From positions 1 through 64,000 of the forward strand of contig NZ_CP165785.1 in the NCBI RefSeq assembly GCF_000513895.2: 64,000 bases of DNA, read 5' to 3'. This stretch comes from Ensifer sp. WSM1721 (GTDB lineage Bacteria; Pseudomonadota; Alphaproteobacteria; Rhizobiales; Rhizobiaceae). The translations under genes and the position numbers were made by a program. The notes below the pieces were generated by a model. It saw only the letters and a program-made list of their open reading frames with translations. It was not told the origin of the DNA and ran no database searches. Below, piece by piece: positions 26,568 through 35,616 of the stretch (positions are counted from its first letter, which is position 1; each line of letters starts with the position of its first letter).

Positions 26568-28931
26568 ATGACTCGACTTAGATTGACTAAATTCTTGGCG
26601 CCGGTGTTTCTGGGCCTCACAACTTCGGTTTACTGTACGAGTGCCCTTGGGCACTCCGTTTTGGACCCTTCGGAAGAGGCGGCGCTCATGCGGTCGGCAG
26701 ATGCCTCCGAAAGAGTTCTCCGGATGAACCGGCTTCAGACTAACGAGGTCGGAGCGGGCCTTCGGCAGCAGGCATTCTTTACGCTCTTCAAAGGCCAACT
26801 GGAAGCTGCGGGTTTGAGTTCCAGCGATCAGGCAGCGGCTCTAACAAGCGGGCCACTTCCTGCGTTCCCATATCCGGCCAAGCCAGAGCTTATGTCCGTT
26901 GGAGCACCTCGTACGCTCACGGTATTGGTGGACTTCAAGAACATTAAAGCGAGCGACGCCCTCCCGGGTTTAACCTCCGACCGAATCTCCCAGAACATAT
27001 ATGGGAGTGGTACAGCGAAGGCTGCCTCTTTTTTCCCCTATGAGAGTGTCCATGAATACTACCGCCGTGCCTCCGAAGGTAAGCTTAACTTGCAGGGCAA
27101 CGTCCGTGGCTGGGTGCATCTCACGGGCGATCGCGAACACTATGAGCCGAAATATCCCGCCGGCGTGACCGAGCAAACGAAAGCAAGGATCGATAATCAG
27201 TCTCTATTTGATCTAATTTCGGAAGCGCTTGATCAACTTGATGAGGAAACCGATTTCTCAAAATACGACAATGATAATGACGGCGATATTGACTTTCTAA
27301 CGGTAATGTACGCCGGTCCAGACAATGGGTGGGGAGGCTTTTGGTGGGCCTACAGATGGGAGTTCTTTGTCAACGCTGCGTCGAGCAAACGCTTCGACGG
27401 AAAACGGCTTAAACAGTTCGTGTTCCAGTTTGTCTCCGTTCGGGAGAGTGACGACTTCGACCCGGTAACCCTTATCCACGAAACAGGCCACGCGCTGGGT
27501 CTACCCGACTACTACGATTATTGTTCATCGAAGCGATTTAACAGGGGCCTTTGCTCTCCATCAGTGAGTAGTCCAGGACCAGATGGAGGTGTCGGCGGGC
27601 TTGACGTCATGGACGCCAATAGGGGCAATCATAACGCGCTAAGCCGATGGCTATTGGACTGGATAGTTCCGAAGGTAGTGCGGCCTGGATCGGAGGAGCG
27701 AATCGTGCTGGAGCCATCCGGATCAGATCAAAGTGGCACCAAAGCGGTGGCAATCTTTCCGGGCCTCACCCCAACCGTTACACCAGGTCAGGAGCTTTTT
27801 CTCCTGGAGAACCGCATGCGGGTCGGAAATGATGCAGGCGCGGCCGATATGCCGGGCGAGGGTCTGCTCATTTGGCATGTTGATTCGCGACCCAATGCAA
27901 GAAACACCGATTTCGTCTTTGATAACTCATTTACATTCCCGAAACTAATACGCTTAGTAAGACGTGGTAAGAAAGACGATTTTGGTGACGGCGAACCTGC
28001 CACTGGCCTTGACTATTTTAACCAGGGAGACGCTTTCACACCGGAAACGGTGCCGAGCACAGTTGGCTATGACGGTAAACCCACCCACATCGCCATAGAC
28101 GAGATTGGCGTAATAGACCAGCGCATATCGGTTAGGGTCGGCTACCGAGGCACTGGGGAGCCCGTTGTCGCGGAAGGTGTCGCTGGAGATGGCCCACTTT
28201 CAAGGCGATTTGGCACATTAATAGCATCTCCACCATTTCCTAACTTTGACTTATCGGCACTCAATAGTCTGGAGCGTGACACGAGGCTTGCCACACCAGC
28301 CGAGCTCGCCCGGATGTGGAACGAGTACAAAACCCTAATCGATCCTAATGCGCCAATAACGGAGGCAACTATCGCGGCTGAATTGCTGATCATGTCGTGG
28401 GCGGCCAAGGACGGCAAAGCTGCTGTTACTGCATTGCTAGAGATGGGCAGGACTCCCTTTGTTGAGCGCGTGTTTCCCCAAATTATGGAAGCGTGGGTCT
28501 CGAATGATCCAGCTGGAGCAGACACTTGGTATCTCGCACCAGAGCAAGCTGAACTGAGGACTGGCGGCTCGCTCATTTCAGGTGAGAACTTCGCGCGTGA
28601 GTTGTTCCAGTGGCGCTCAGCTGACAATCCCTCAAACGCGGCCTCCGCAATAGACCTTCTTTCAAGCGCCTCCGAGATCTATGGTGCAGTTGCTGGCCTG
28701 ACGAACGCGGCAGAAGTAGCCGGGGCAGACGCCGCGACGGTGATCAAGAAACAACTCCAGGGTTTGACAAAACGCGCTCCCGAAGCTGCTGCAATTGCCA
28801 ATCTTCAGGAGGCGCTCGACAAAGTGGCAGCAGAAATTCAAGACCTCAACATTCCAAAAGATGACTCCTTTGCGGCTCCGCAGTTCAACTATGAATTGGA
28901 GAACCGACTTCGGCGGCTTGGTGTTCAATAG
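26568..28931 (+). CDS. Secreted M6-type zinc metalloprotease
   Basis: This protein has about 787 residues, with an N-terminal signal peptide (RLRLTKFLAPVFLGLTTSVY). The zinc-binding site is HETGHALGLPDYYD with H304, E305 and H308, plus an Asp downstream. It matches M6 (immune-inhibitor-A-like) peptidases. An upstream block DFLTVMYAGPDNGWGGFWWA and a downstream beta-rich part with EGLLIWHVDS follow the family pattern. The last 230 residues are helical and unassigned. The ATG at 26568 follows TGAGGAGGG and starts the signal peptide; the frame opens earlier at 26490 without such signals. An exported, host- or competitor-directed protease is likely. Confidence 0.8.
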   Translation: MTRLRLTKFLAPVFLGLTTSVYCTSALGHSVLDPSEEAALMRSADASERVLRMNRLQTNEVGAGLRQQAFFTLFKGQLEAAGLSSSDQAAALTSGPLPAFPYPAKPELMSVGAPRTLTVLVDFKNIKASDALPGLTSDRISQNIYGSGTAKAASFFPYESVHEYYRRASEGKLNLQGNVRGWVHLTGDREHYEPKYPAGVTEQTKARIDNQSLFDLISEALDQLDEETDFSKYDNDNDGDIDFLTVMYAGPDNGWGGFWWAYRWEFFVNAASSKRFDGKRLKQFVFQFVSVRESDDFDPVTLIHETGHALGLPDYYDYCSSKRFNRGLCSPSVSSPGPDGGVGGLDVMDANRGNHNALSRWLLDWIVPKVVRPGSEERIVLEPSGSDQSGTKAVAIFPGLTPTVTPGQELFLLENRMRVGNDAGAADMPGEGLLIWHVDSRPNARNTDFVFDNSFTFPKLIRLVRRGKKDDFGDGEPATGLDYFNQGDAFTPETVPSTVGYDGKPTHIAIDEIGVIDQRISVRVGYRGTGEPVVAEGVAGDGPLSRRFGTLIASPPFPNFDLSALNSLERDTRLATPAELARMWNEYKTLIDPNAPITEATIAAELLIMSWAAKDGKAAVTALLEMGRTPFVERVFPQIMEAWVSNDPAGADTWYLAPEQAELRTGGSLISGENFARELFQWRSADNPSNAASAIDLLSSASEIYGAVAGLTNAAEVAGADAATVIKKQLQGLTKRAPEAAAIANLQEALDKVAAEIQDLNIPKDDSFAAPQFNYELENRLRRLGVQ

Positions 28932-29316
28932 ATCAGACAAGGGCCACACTCAGTGCTGCCGTCTGCAATGCAAGGGACGCGCTTGCCGCAGATCCACGTT
29001 TTGGCATTCGCCACCGTCACTGTGGTGGGGAATAGAAGGACAAAAGGAAAGCAGCACCTGAACAGCAATCGCGGAAATGTCATTCTTGTATTGCGATCGA
29101 GCCGCGACGATCACGCCGCTTATATTGCCAGTTGGATGACCGTCTTGCATGGCGATAAGCGAGCCATTTTTACGCTGCATCCCACGCCGAGCGAGCTGTT
29201 GCTTGACCGTAGCACTAGAGGTGAAGCGTATCTTAGTAAAATGACTCATCATATTGACACATTGAAAGTAAGACGTACATTTGGATCTTGACGGTTATAT
29301 ATTTCGGGAGGGGAAT
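28932..29316. other. Leader region of the secreted paralogue cluster
   Basis: The 385 bases hold no convincing gene. Near the right end TTGACA (29254-29259) and ACATTT (29277-29282) with 17 bp between them make a possible promoter for the following gene cluster. Confidence 0.4.
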
Positions 29317-30789
29317 ATGGTTGCTCATAAGAGGGTGCAGCGGCTGATTTTCTTTGCCTACTGTTCCGTTATATTTCTGGGGCTGAACGCATCAGCATAT
29401 AGCTATCCAGTTTTGGATGCAGTTCAAGGCTTACCCAATCCCGAGCTTGTCACTGTGTATCCGGACGACGCCGATAAGAATCTCTACTATTTCGTGCCAA
29501 CTTCAGTTTCCTTGGTCCGAGATGAGGATGGAAAACCACGCCTTGGCGTCCAGTATTGGGGGTTGACTGCGCCGGATCCGGAGGGTGCTGGCGCTGCTCT
29601 TACTTTCAGCGTCAGACCGGCCTACGACAAGAAAGTCGTCGACGACGTCGCGGCGGCGGTCAAGAATGTCAATCCCAATGCTTCATTTGCATTTCCAACG
29701 CTGGTTGATAGCAAAATGGAGATACTGCTAAACGGAGCGTTCCACAGTAAAAATCAAGATACAAGCGAACCATCGGTCAAGGGCGGGACAGTTGATGCGA
29801 CCCAAGCCTTTACCGTTTCACTCACAAACATCGGTGGCCGTGCATTCGCTCAGGGTGTGGCACCAGACAGCGACGTGCTCGGAGCAAGATATACATTCAA
29901 GTTCACGGGCGTTGAGAAGCGCCTTCATGCAAAGATAACTGTATACACCAAGCGCGTCTACGATCATTTCAAGGCGACAGCGAATACCTCGTCTTGGTGG
30001 GGAATGGTGAAGACGTCATGGAGCGTCGACTGGCAAAAACTCGTCAACGAAGGCTCCATCGTCATAGACATCCTCGAAGGGGGCGAAACCGATAAGGATG
30101 CCTACATGCTCGAGGTATTTAAATCTCTCGTTGAAGCCAAAATAGGAGAGAAGGGTATGTTCGAACCAAAGCTCAAGCCGGGAGGTATTGCCTCTGCTCC
30201 AGAAGCATCGAATTGGGGCTGGGGCTTCTCCGGCGGCGGTGGTTGGGAGCATCTCGAAGAGACCGTGAACTTTGCTTTTGAAATCAACACCCAAAAGCTG
30301 GCGGATCGCGAGTTCTCGGTAGGTCTTAGTTTCAATGCGGTCTGTGCTAGGTACCCCGACAGCTTTGCAGACCTTACGCTGGTGGGGAACCATTGTATTG
30401 ATCAGGCGAGTTTCGGCGCCACCGCCAAGGCGCTTCGCGAGTGCGTGGATGCAAAGCTAGAAAGACTTCTGAAGTTAAAAGAAGAGGGAAAGATTTCTGA
30501 CGCTGTGTGGGAAAAGCAGACGGAAAAGGCTATGGATGATGTATGTATTCCCGAGGATCGAATTAGCGCTGCTATGGGAGTTGAATTTGATGCAAACGGC
30601 TTAGCGAATATAGAGGAGTGCATTGGTCATCAATTGTCGACCCTACGCAGCTTAGCCGACGCAGGCGAGATCAGCGGCGAGACTTGGGAGCGCTCTACCA
30701 TTTCCGTGCTCAATATGCCGTGCCGTTCAGCTTCGCTGCAGCCGCCGGCGTTACAAAGCGTGACGTCAGTATTTCGAGGGCTTCAGTGA
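29317..30789 (+). CDS. Secreted paralogue 1 with tandem helical C-terminal repeat
   Basis: This exported protein of about 490 residues has no known family. The start at 29317 follows GGGAGGGGAAT and opens a signal peptide (RLIFFAYCSVIFLGLNASAY). Its N-terminal core shares with the next two genes a motif of the form V(Y/F)xx..(Y/L)YF(V/L)PxS followed by a beta-strand-rich part. The core ends in two Cys separated by 16 residues (VCARYPD...HC). Behind it lie two similar segments of about 40 residues, ECVDAKLERLLKLKEEGKIS and ECIGHQLSTLRSLADAGEIS, resembling SHOCT-like helical hairpins, each with a following Cys. Export is inferred from the signal peptide. Confidence 0.7.
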   Translation: MVAHKRVQRLIFFAYCSVIFLGLNASAYSYPVLDAVQGLPNPELVTVYPDDADKNLYYFVPTSVSLVRDEDGKPRLGVQYWGLTAPDPEGAGAALTFSVRPAYDKKVVDDVAAAVKNVNPNASFAFPTLVDSKMEILLNGAFHSKNQDTSEPSVKGGTVDATQAFTVSLTNIGGRAFAQGVAPDSDVLGARYTFKFTGVEKRLHAKITVYTKRVYDHFKATANTSSWWGMVKTSWSVDWQKLVNEGSIVIDILEGGETDKDAYMLEVFKSLVEAKIGEKGMFEPKLKPGGIASAPEASNWGWGFSGGGGWEHLEETVNFAFEINTQKLADREFSVGLSFNAVCARYPDSFADLTLVGNHCIDQASFGATAKALRECVDAKLERLLKLKEEGKISDAVWEKQTEKAMDDVCIPEDRISAAMGVEFDANGLANIEECIGHQLSTLRSLADAGEISGETWERSTISVLNMPCRSASLQPPALQSVTSVFRGLQ

Positions 30790-30808
30790 TCTAGGTGAGG
30801 GAGCTACT

Positions 30809-31804
30809 ATGGACGTCCGTGCAGCCGTGCTCTTGGCAGGAGCGGTCATCCTCACCCCGTTCAATGGGGCCGGCGCGCAAGAGGCCGAAACGGTTGCTGT
30901 GGACGAGGCGTTTGCGTCAACGGTCGCGGTCTATAGGGACGCTCACGATCGCAACACGTTTTACTTGCTGCCAATAATCGCTCACGTGGCCGTTTCGGAT
31001 GGCCTCACCAAACTCGGAGTTCAATATTATAGGGCAGAAGGCGAAGAGTTGCTTTGGGCTGCATCTGTTACAATTTCCGTCACATTGGATGTGCCAAGCG
31101 AGACACTTTCGAGTCTGACAGGAGCACTGACGCCAGCTGGTGGATCACCGCCAAGCTTTGCTCCTGCGCCGATCACAGTCGCGACGTCAGTGTTTTATTG
31201 GAAATCGTCGACAACGCCGCAGGTTGTGAAGCTGGATGAAAATCCGGGTGACTTCGCCTCTGGCTCAACGATTGCGCTTACATTCGAGTTGAAAGAGACG
31301 CGATCAGAGTTGGAGCGAATACTTTCGGGCGGCGATGGTGGGCTCGGCATAATGCTTGAGATTCAGCCGAGCTTACAACTGATTGAGCGTAGAACGGCAG
31401 TCTATAGTGGCACGACGATAGCAGATGAGTTCGAGAAACAAGGTATTATATCAGCGCTTGATCAAAGAGCCGATAGTCGCATTCTACAGTTTATTACAAG
31501 CCATTTTTCCGGGGCTGGAGCCGCTGAATACGCTGCGGCTAGAAAATGGGTAATCGGTCTGGTTGGGAAGCCGAGTCCGGTAAGAAATAAGGACGGGGTA
31601 CTTGTCTATGGCTGGGATTTGGCGCGTGAAGACTTGCTGTCAAAGTTGAGGTCGCAATCTGAGATTCAGTTGACGTCGACAGTCGAACGAGGCGATGTAG
31701 AACGGCTCGCCGCGATACTTATGTTGGGTGATATGTGCAAGAAATATGTCAGTAATATTGTTAATCTGGAGGATGGGACTGCAGGTTGTAACGGCCTGAA
31801 GTAA
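30809..31804 (+). CDS. Secreted paralogue 2 (minimal core)
   Basis: This 331-residue protein has a signal peptide (AAVLLAGAVILTPFNGAGA). It has the same N-terminal layout as paralogues 1 and 3: VAVYRDAHDRNTFYLLP, then KLGVQYYRAEGEELLWAA, matching LGVQYWGL in paralogue 1. It stops right after the C-x16-C element (MCKKYVSNIV...AGC), so it represents the bare core without a C-terminal module. Spacing to its neighbours is 19 and 17 bp, so the three are one operon. No homologue with a known role comes to mind. Confidence 0.7.
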   Translation: MDVRAAVLLAGAVILTPFNGAGAQEAETVAVDEAFASTVAVYRDAHDRNTFYLLPIIAHVAVSDGLTKLGVQYYRAEGEELLWAASVTISVTLDVPSETLSSLTGALTPAGGSPPSFAPAPITVATSVFYWKSSTTPQVVKLDENPGDFASGSTIALTFELKETRSELERILSGGDGGLGIMLEIQPSLQLIERRTAVYSGTTIADEFEKQGIISALDQRADSRILQFITSHFSGAGAAEYAAARKWVIGLVGKPSPVRNKDGVLVYGWDLAREDLLSKLRSQSEIQLTSTVERGDVERLAAILMLGDMCKKYVSNIVNLEDGTAGCNGLK

Positions 31805-31821
31805 ATGTCGGAGGAGGGAGG

Positions 31822-32727
31822 ATGTCTCGTTTCGCTCGGATGTTATTTGTAATGGTCATCGTCGCGTTCGCGCGATCGACTGGCGCAATGGAATTGTCGG
31901 GCGCGGATGGACTGATTGATTTCGATTCAATCGTAGGATTCTCTGAACCTAAATCGATCAGTGTGTTTCGCTCAGCCGATCCTGGCGACCATTTGTATTT
32001 TATTGTCCCAAATTCGATTCGGCTGCAGCAAAACCTGGACAAAACGCCAGAGTTTTCTCTTTTCCACCGGAGGTCATCTGCTGTTAAGGAAGGCTACGCA
32101 ACCTTCAGTCTCAAGCCGTTCATCGATGCGGAAGACCTCGAAGCAATCGTGTCAGGAATAAGGGCAGCTGATTCGCAGGCTGTGTTTGGCGTGCCCCAAC
32201 CGATTATGTCCTCGTTCTATATTACCGGGCCCGAAATGGGTACGACCGGTCTAACAAACGAGAATGATGCCGGTAATCCGCTTCTGACGAAGAGTGCGTT
32301 CTCAGTGCCTGTTTCCAGCATTGCAGTTCGCGCCTCGCTACTACCGGCCTCGTACAAATTTCCAATATTCACGATCGGGCATGTCTTTGTGCTCAAGGGC
32401 ACATCACGGGATTCGCAAGGTGTGACCCAAGTAATCCAGCGGAAGTTTGTAACCTCATTCGTGATGTATGGTGTCTGTGCGTTATCCCCCGAACTGGTCG
32501 TTGACCTGGATACCGGCAAGAGTGGCTGCACGGAGCAGCGATATTCGCGAACGACCATAATGAAAATTCAGCAAGGTTTGGTGCTTGCCGGCTATAGTCC
32601 CGGGAAAGTGGACGGGGTAATGGGGCCAAACACGGAAGCCGCGATCCGAAAGTTTCAAACGGATCACGCGCTCATTGTCGATGGCATCCCGTCTGCCAAA
32701 ATCCTGGAATTGTTGCAAGCTGGCTAA
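31822..32727 (+). CDS. Secreted paralogue 3 with peptidoglycan-binding domain
   Basis: This protein of about 301 residues has a signal peptide (MLFVMVIVAFARSTGAM) and the shared core, SVFRSADPGDHLYFIVPNSI, then a strand-rich part. The core ends with VCALSPELVVDLDTGKSGC, again Cys-x16-Cys. The C-terminal 55 residues are a classical PG_binding_1 domain (IMKIQQGLVLAGYSPGKVDG, then GPNTEAAIRKFQ). That module should tether it to peptidoglycan. Same core with a different C-terminal module than paralogue 1. Confidence 0.75.
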   Translation: MSRFARMLFVMVIVAFARSTGAMELSGADGLIDFDSIVGFSEPKSISVFRSADPGDHLYFIVPNSIRLQQNLDKTPEFSLFHRRSSAVKEGYATFSLKPFIDAEDLEAIVSGIRAADSQAVFGVPQPIMSSFYITGPEMGTTGLTNENDAGNPLLTKSAFSVPVSSIAVRASLLPASYKFPIFTIGHVFVLKGTSRDSQGVTQVIQRKFVTSFVMYGVCALSPELVVDLDTGKSGCTEQRYSRTTIMKIQQGLVLAGYSPGKVDGVMGPNTEAAIRKFQTDHALIVDGIPSAKILELLQAG

Positions 32728-32756
32728 CTGCTGTCCCCGGTCGTTTGCAACGGTGG

Positions 32757-32785
32757 GGCGATCATCGCACCGCTGTATGATCGCC
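32757..32785. terminator. Hairpin after the paralogue operon
   Basis: GGCGATCAT and ATGATCGCC form a perfect 9-bp stem with an 11-base loop, 30 bp after the stop of paralogue 3. No T-run follows, so a Rho-assisted or attenuating role is as likely as intrinsic termination. Confidence 0.4.
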
Positions 32786-32829
32786 GCCCCCTGTATGACT
32801 GTGAGATGTATTTTTGGGGTCATTAACAG

Positions 32830-33597
32830 ATGAAAAACCAGTTCTTAACGGCTTTGCCCGCGTTTCTTTTGGCACTTTCCGGCATTTTGTCAGCTGCGGC
32901 GCAGGATACCGGCCAACCTTCGGGGAATAAGAGCACCTTTAAAGGAAAATTGGTACTCCAAGATCTTGTCCCCCCAGACGATCGAAAATTTGAGTTGGCA
33001 GAAGATCTCGAATACATCGACCCAAAGGGAGTTCACTGGTATGCAAGATCCGGCCTCATTTTTGATGGCGCGTCAATTCCCAGAGCGCTTTGGGCGGTAG
33101 TTGGGTCACCCTATACCGGCACCTACCGCCGGGCGGCGGTCATGCATGATTTCTATTGCACGCATCTTTATCGTCTTTGGCAGGACGTCCATCGGATGTT
33201 TTATGATGCCATGATCTCTGATGGTACCAATCCATTTAGAGCGAAGCTGATGTACTATGCCGTCTACCGGTTTGGTCCTCGATGGGACCTGGAAGAAATT
33301 AAAACGTGCCCGGATAATGTCGCCTGCGCAAAGCCCGGTGATATTCAAGTTCAGAAGTTCACGCCCGAACTCGATGAGCACGAGGCAATCGCCGAGCTCG
33401 AACGAGTGAAAGCAGAACTCATCAAGGACGATACTACTACCCTAACAGAGCTGGAAACGTTGGCTCGCGCCGAGCCAACCATTCCGTACAATCAATCGTC
33501 GGAACGATTTTCAGACAATTGGCCGGATGCAATGAACCGTCAAAAGTCGCCGCATTATGTCGCGCCAGAAGCAGAGCCCTTACAAGACGTCCCCTAG
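32830..33597 (+). CDS. Secreted DUF1353 protein
   Basis: This 255-residue protein has a signal peptide (QFLTALPAFLLALSGILSAA) followed by a DUF1353 domain. FDGASIPRALWAVVG, then YRRAAVMHDFYC and MFYDAMISDG give the typical DGAS-P, HD and DxMF pattern, with acidic and His residues suggestive of a hydrolase. DUF1353 occurs in phage and secreted proteins; its activity is not settled. The C-terminal 90 residues are Glu-rich and unassigned. A decayed relative lies convergently next to it. Confidence 0.7.
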   Translation: MKNQFLTALPAFLLALSGILSAAAQDTGQPSGNKSTFKGKLVLQDLVPPDDRKFELAEDLEYIDPKGVHWYARSGLIFDGASIPRALWAVVGSPYTGTYRRAAVMHDFYCTHLYRLWQDVHRMFYDAMISDGTNPFRAKLMYYAVYRFGPRWDLEEIKTCPDNVACAKPGDIQVQKFTPELDEHEAIAELERVKAELIKDDTTTLTELETLARAEPTIPYNQSSERFSDNWPDAMNRQKSPHYVAPEAEPLQDVP

Positions 33598-33653
33598 ACG
33601 CTCTTGGCGATGCCAATAAACCGAAGAGCATCCAGGAACTCGTTCCGCCCCGC

Positions 33654-34108
33654 TCAGAGAACGTAAGCGGCAAGCAGACCCGGTCTGGCGGAGAGGGTGA
33701 GCGGTCGGATATCGGTAACGGGCACTCCATTGGCACGCATGCCATAATAGAAGTTTTGATGCGTATCATGAGCTGTGCGGCTCTTGGTCTCGCAGAAGTA
33801 ATGAAGTAATCGTGGATAACCGACGCCTTTAGATAAGCGCCCTCGAACGGCCCTCCGATGATTGACCGGAGCGCTTGCGGGATGGACGCTCCATCCACTT
33901 TTGTCCCCTTGGGAACCTTCCACTTTAGCCCATTAGGATCATCGAAGCTGAACTCACTTGAGAGCTCAAACAGGGGACGCTGGCCTGCATCGATGAACTG
34001 ACCCGCTGGTCCGCTGGAGAAGGTCCCGAAGAACTCGGCCCCTTGGGCTTTAGCGACTCCGCAACCGACCAGCACTGCGGCAGTTAACAGCCACTTGGAA
34101 AAAATCAC
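33654..34108 (-). pseudogene. Frameshifted second DUF1353 gene
   Basis: The minus-strand frame from a GTG at 34108 gives a signal-peptide-like IFSKWLLTAAVLVGCGVAKA. A DUF1353 core with VDGASIPQALRSIIGG and KASVIHDYF follows. At about 33805 the frame shifts; the adjacent frame continues YFCETKSRTAHDTHQNFYYG and ends at 33654. One short indel thus splits an otherwise complete gene. It is similar in layout to the DUF1353 gene at 32830, which suggests an older duplication. Confidence 0.65.
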
Positions 34109-34154
34109 TACCCCTGCGAGCTGCGCCGGCGACACATTCCTTTGACCTGATCTT

Positions 34155-35138
34155 TCAGAAGCTTGGAAGTAATTGTTGCAAGTCATTTCTGTTGAAGATC
34201 TGCATGTTGCGGAATTGCAGCTCATTGATTGCCTCGTTGGCATTCTTAATAGCACTAGCAGCCCTGCTGGGGCGCCGTGTTGGTCTGCCTCTGTCGCGTA
34301 ACTCGGCCGGTTCTACTTCTTCGTCCTGAACGGCGATACCAATAGTGACAGTATGAATGTCCTCTCGCCAATTGGTAGATTCGGCATCAACGACTACGAT
34401 CTTCAAGTGACTTGCGGGGTCGAGCTCGGCATGAGGTGTGACAGAAAACTTATTCTTAGTCGTGAATTCGATCTCATCCGCGAGTTTGTTGACCTTTGGT
34501 TGATCGCTGTCAGCATTGCCAAGTATATGGTCTTCGTTTAGGCGCCAAAACGTGTCGACTATTTCCTGAATCCCTATGTATCCTGTTATGGGATATGCGT
34601 AGTTTCTTTTGCGCTCGAACTTCCCATTTTTGGAGTAGGGTTCGCATCTGGGCGGATTCGTGAATAGTTTATAAAAAGTGTCTTCCACTCTAAACTGTCG
34701 CTGATTGCGGCGCGTGCGCTCGTTTGTCCCAGAAATGCCAAGATTAAAAAAACCACTGCTCCAGGTATCATTCAGGGTCGCACCAAGACTATTTGTGCTG
34801 TGCTGCGACATATCGAAATTGAAGTCATAGACAATTGCGGCATTGGCGTAGAGATCAACTTTCTTCCGGATCGCAACCGGGAGCCTGCGTCGATCGAACT
34901 GAGCAATAATGCTTGGGTCTTTTTCAATTTCGCTAATTATATGCGGTGAAACATTGCGGCTAGTGTCCTTTAAATACGCTAGTAGTTCGGAGAAGACAGC
35001 ATCCCGCGCTTCGCAGCGGATTTTCGTAACGATGGCATAGGTATTCAACCGGGTGACATCTTCCGGAAGGGGTCTAGTAGCGCAACTCGATGCAAACACT
35101 GCCGTTGCTGCCAACGCGGCATAATATCTCATGAGCAC
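34155..35138 (-). CDS. Lipoprotein of unknown function
   Basis: This 327-residue protein begins with a lipoprotein signal (YYAALAATAVFASSC), with the lipobox Cys at 19, so it should be anchored in a membrane. Middle strands (IVYDFNFDMSQHSTNSLGAT, then FFNLGISG) look like a beta-rich envelope protein. No family was recognised. It is divergent from the DUF1353 and paralogue genes but of similar AT-richer composition and also exported, so it probably belongs to the same acquired block. Confidence 0.65.
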   Translation of the reverse strand: MLMRYYAALAATAVFASSCATRPLPEDVTRLNTYAIVTKIRCEARDAVFSELLAYLKDTSRNVSPHIISEIEKDPSIIAQFDRRRLPVAIRKKVDLYANAAIVYDFNFDMSQHSTNSLGATLNDTWSSGFFNLGISGTNERTRRNQRQFRVEDTFYKLFTNPPRCEPYSKNGKFERKRNYAYPITGYIGIQEIVDTFWRLNEDHILGNADSDQPKVNKLADEIEFTTKNKFSVTPHAELDPASHLKIVVVDAESTNWREDIHTVTIGIAVQDEEVEPAELRDRGRPTRRPSRAASAIKNANEAINELQFRNMQIFNRNDLQQLLPSF

Positions 35139-35616
35139 CCCCGTTTGCCTAACCCCTCATTAGGTCCTGCTAATGATGTCGAATTCGCCGAAAAATTGCA
35201 ACTTTAAAGGTTAGTCACGCTTGTTCGTGGAACAGGACGGCTCAGCGTGCCCTCAACTGGTATTCGTTGGCGGGGCATCTGCTAAAAGATCTCGCGTCGC
35301 AGGGATGCTTACTGAGTAGCGAACTTGGTATCTAAGCGCCAGGCCTTGCCGCTTTCTTTCGAAGGTCGGATGCGACTCTCAGTCGCGACGAGCAAGCAGC
35401 CCCAATTGTAAGGGCCGCTACGAAGGTTGTTCACGATTTGAACTAAAAAGATCGCATTATGTATCGTCGGGAACTCCTTCACTGCGCAGGCGAGGCAGAC
35501 CTGTGAAGCCCAATTGGTAAACCTGAAGGCGCCTGCTTGCTCTTCGCTTCCTTTACATTCGCCCTGGCGATGCTCACACTCGGCGGAGGAGAGAGGGCAT
35601 CCGTTGGGAGGCGGTC
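35139..35616. other. Junction region with direct repeat copy 1
   Basis: Nearly 480 bases without a gene, between the divergent lipoprotein and regulator genes. It contains the left copy of the 26-bp repeat described separately. Composition shifts back to GC-rich to the right. Confidence 0.45.
35449..35474 (+). repeat. Left copy of a 26-bp direct repeat
   Basis: These 26 bases match 49333-49358 at 24 positions in the same orientation. The centre reads CGCATTATGTATCGTC here and CGCATAATGTATCGTC there. The two copies bracket about 13.9 kb. They may be attachment-site remains or the ends of a lost element. Confidence 0.55.
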
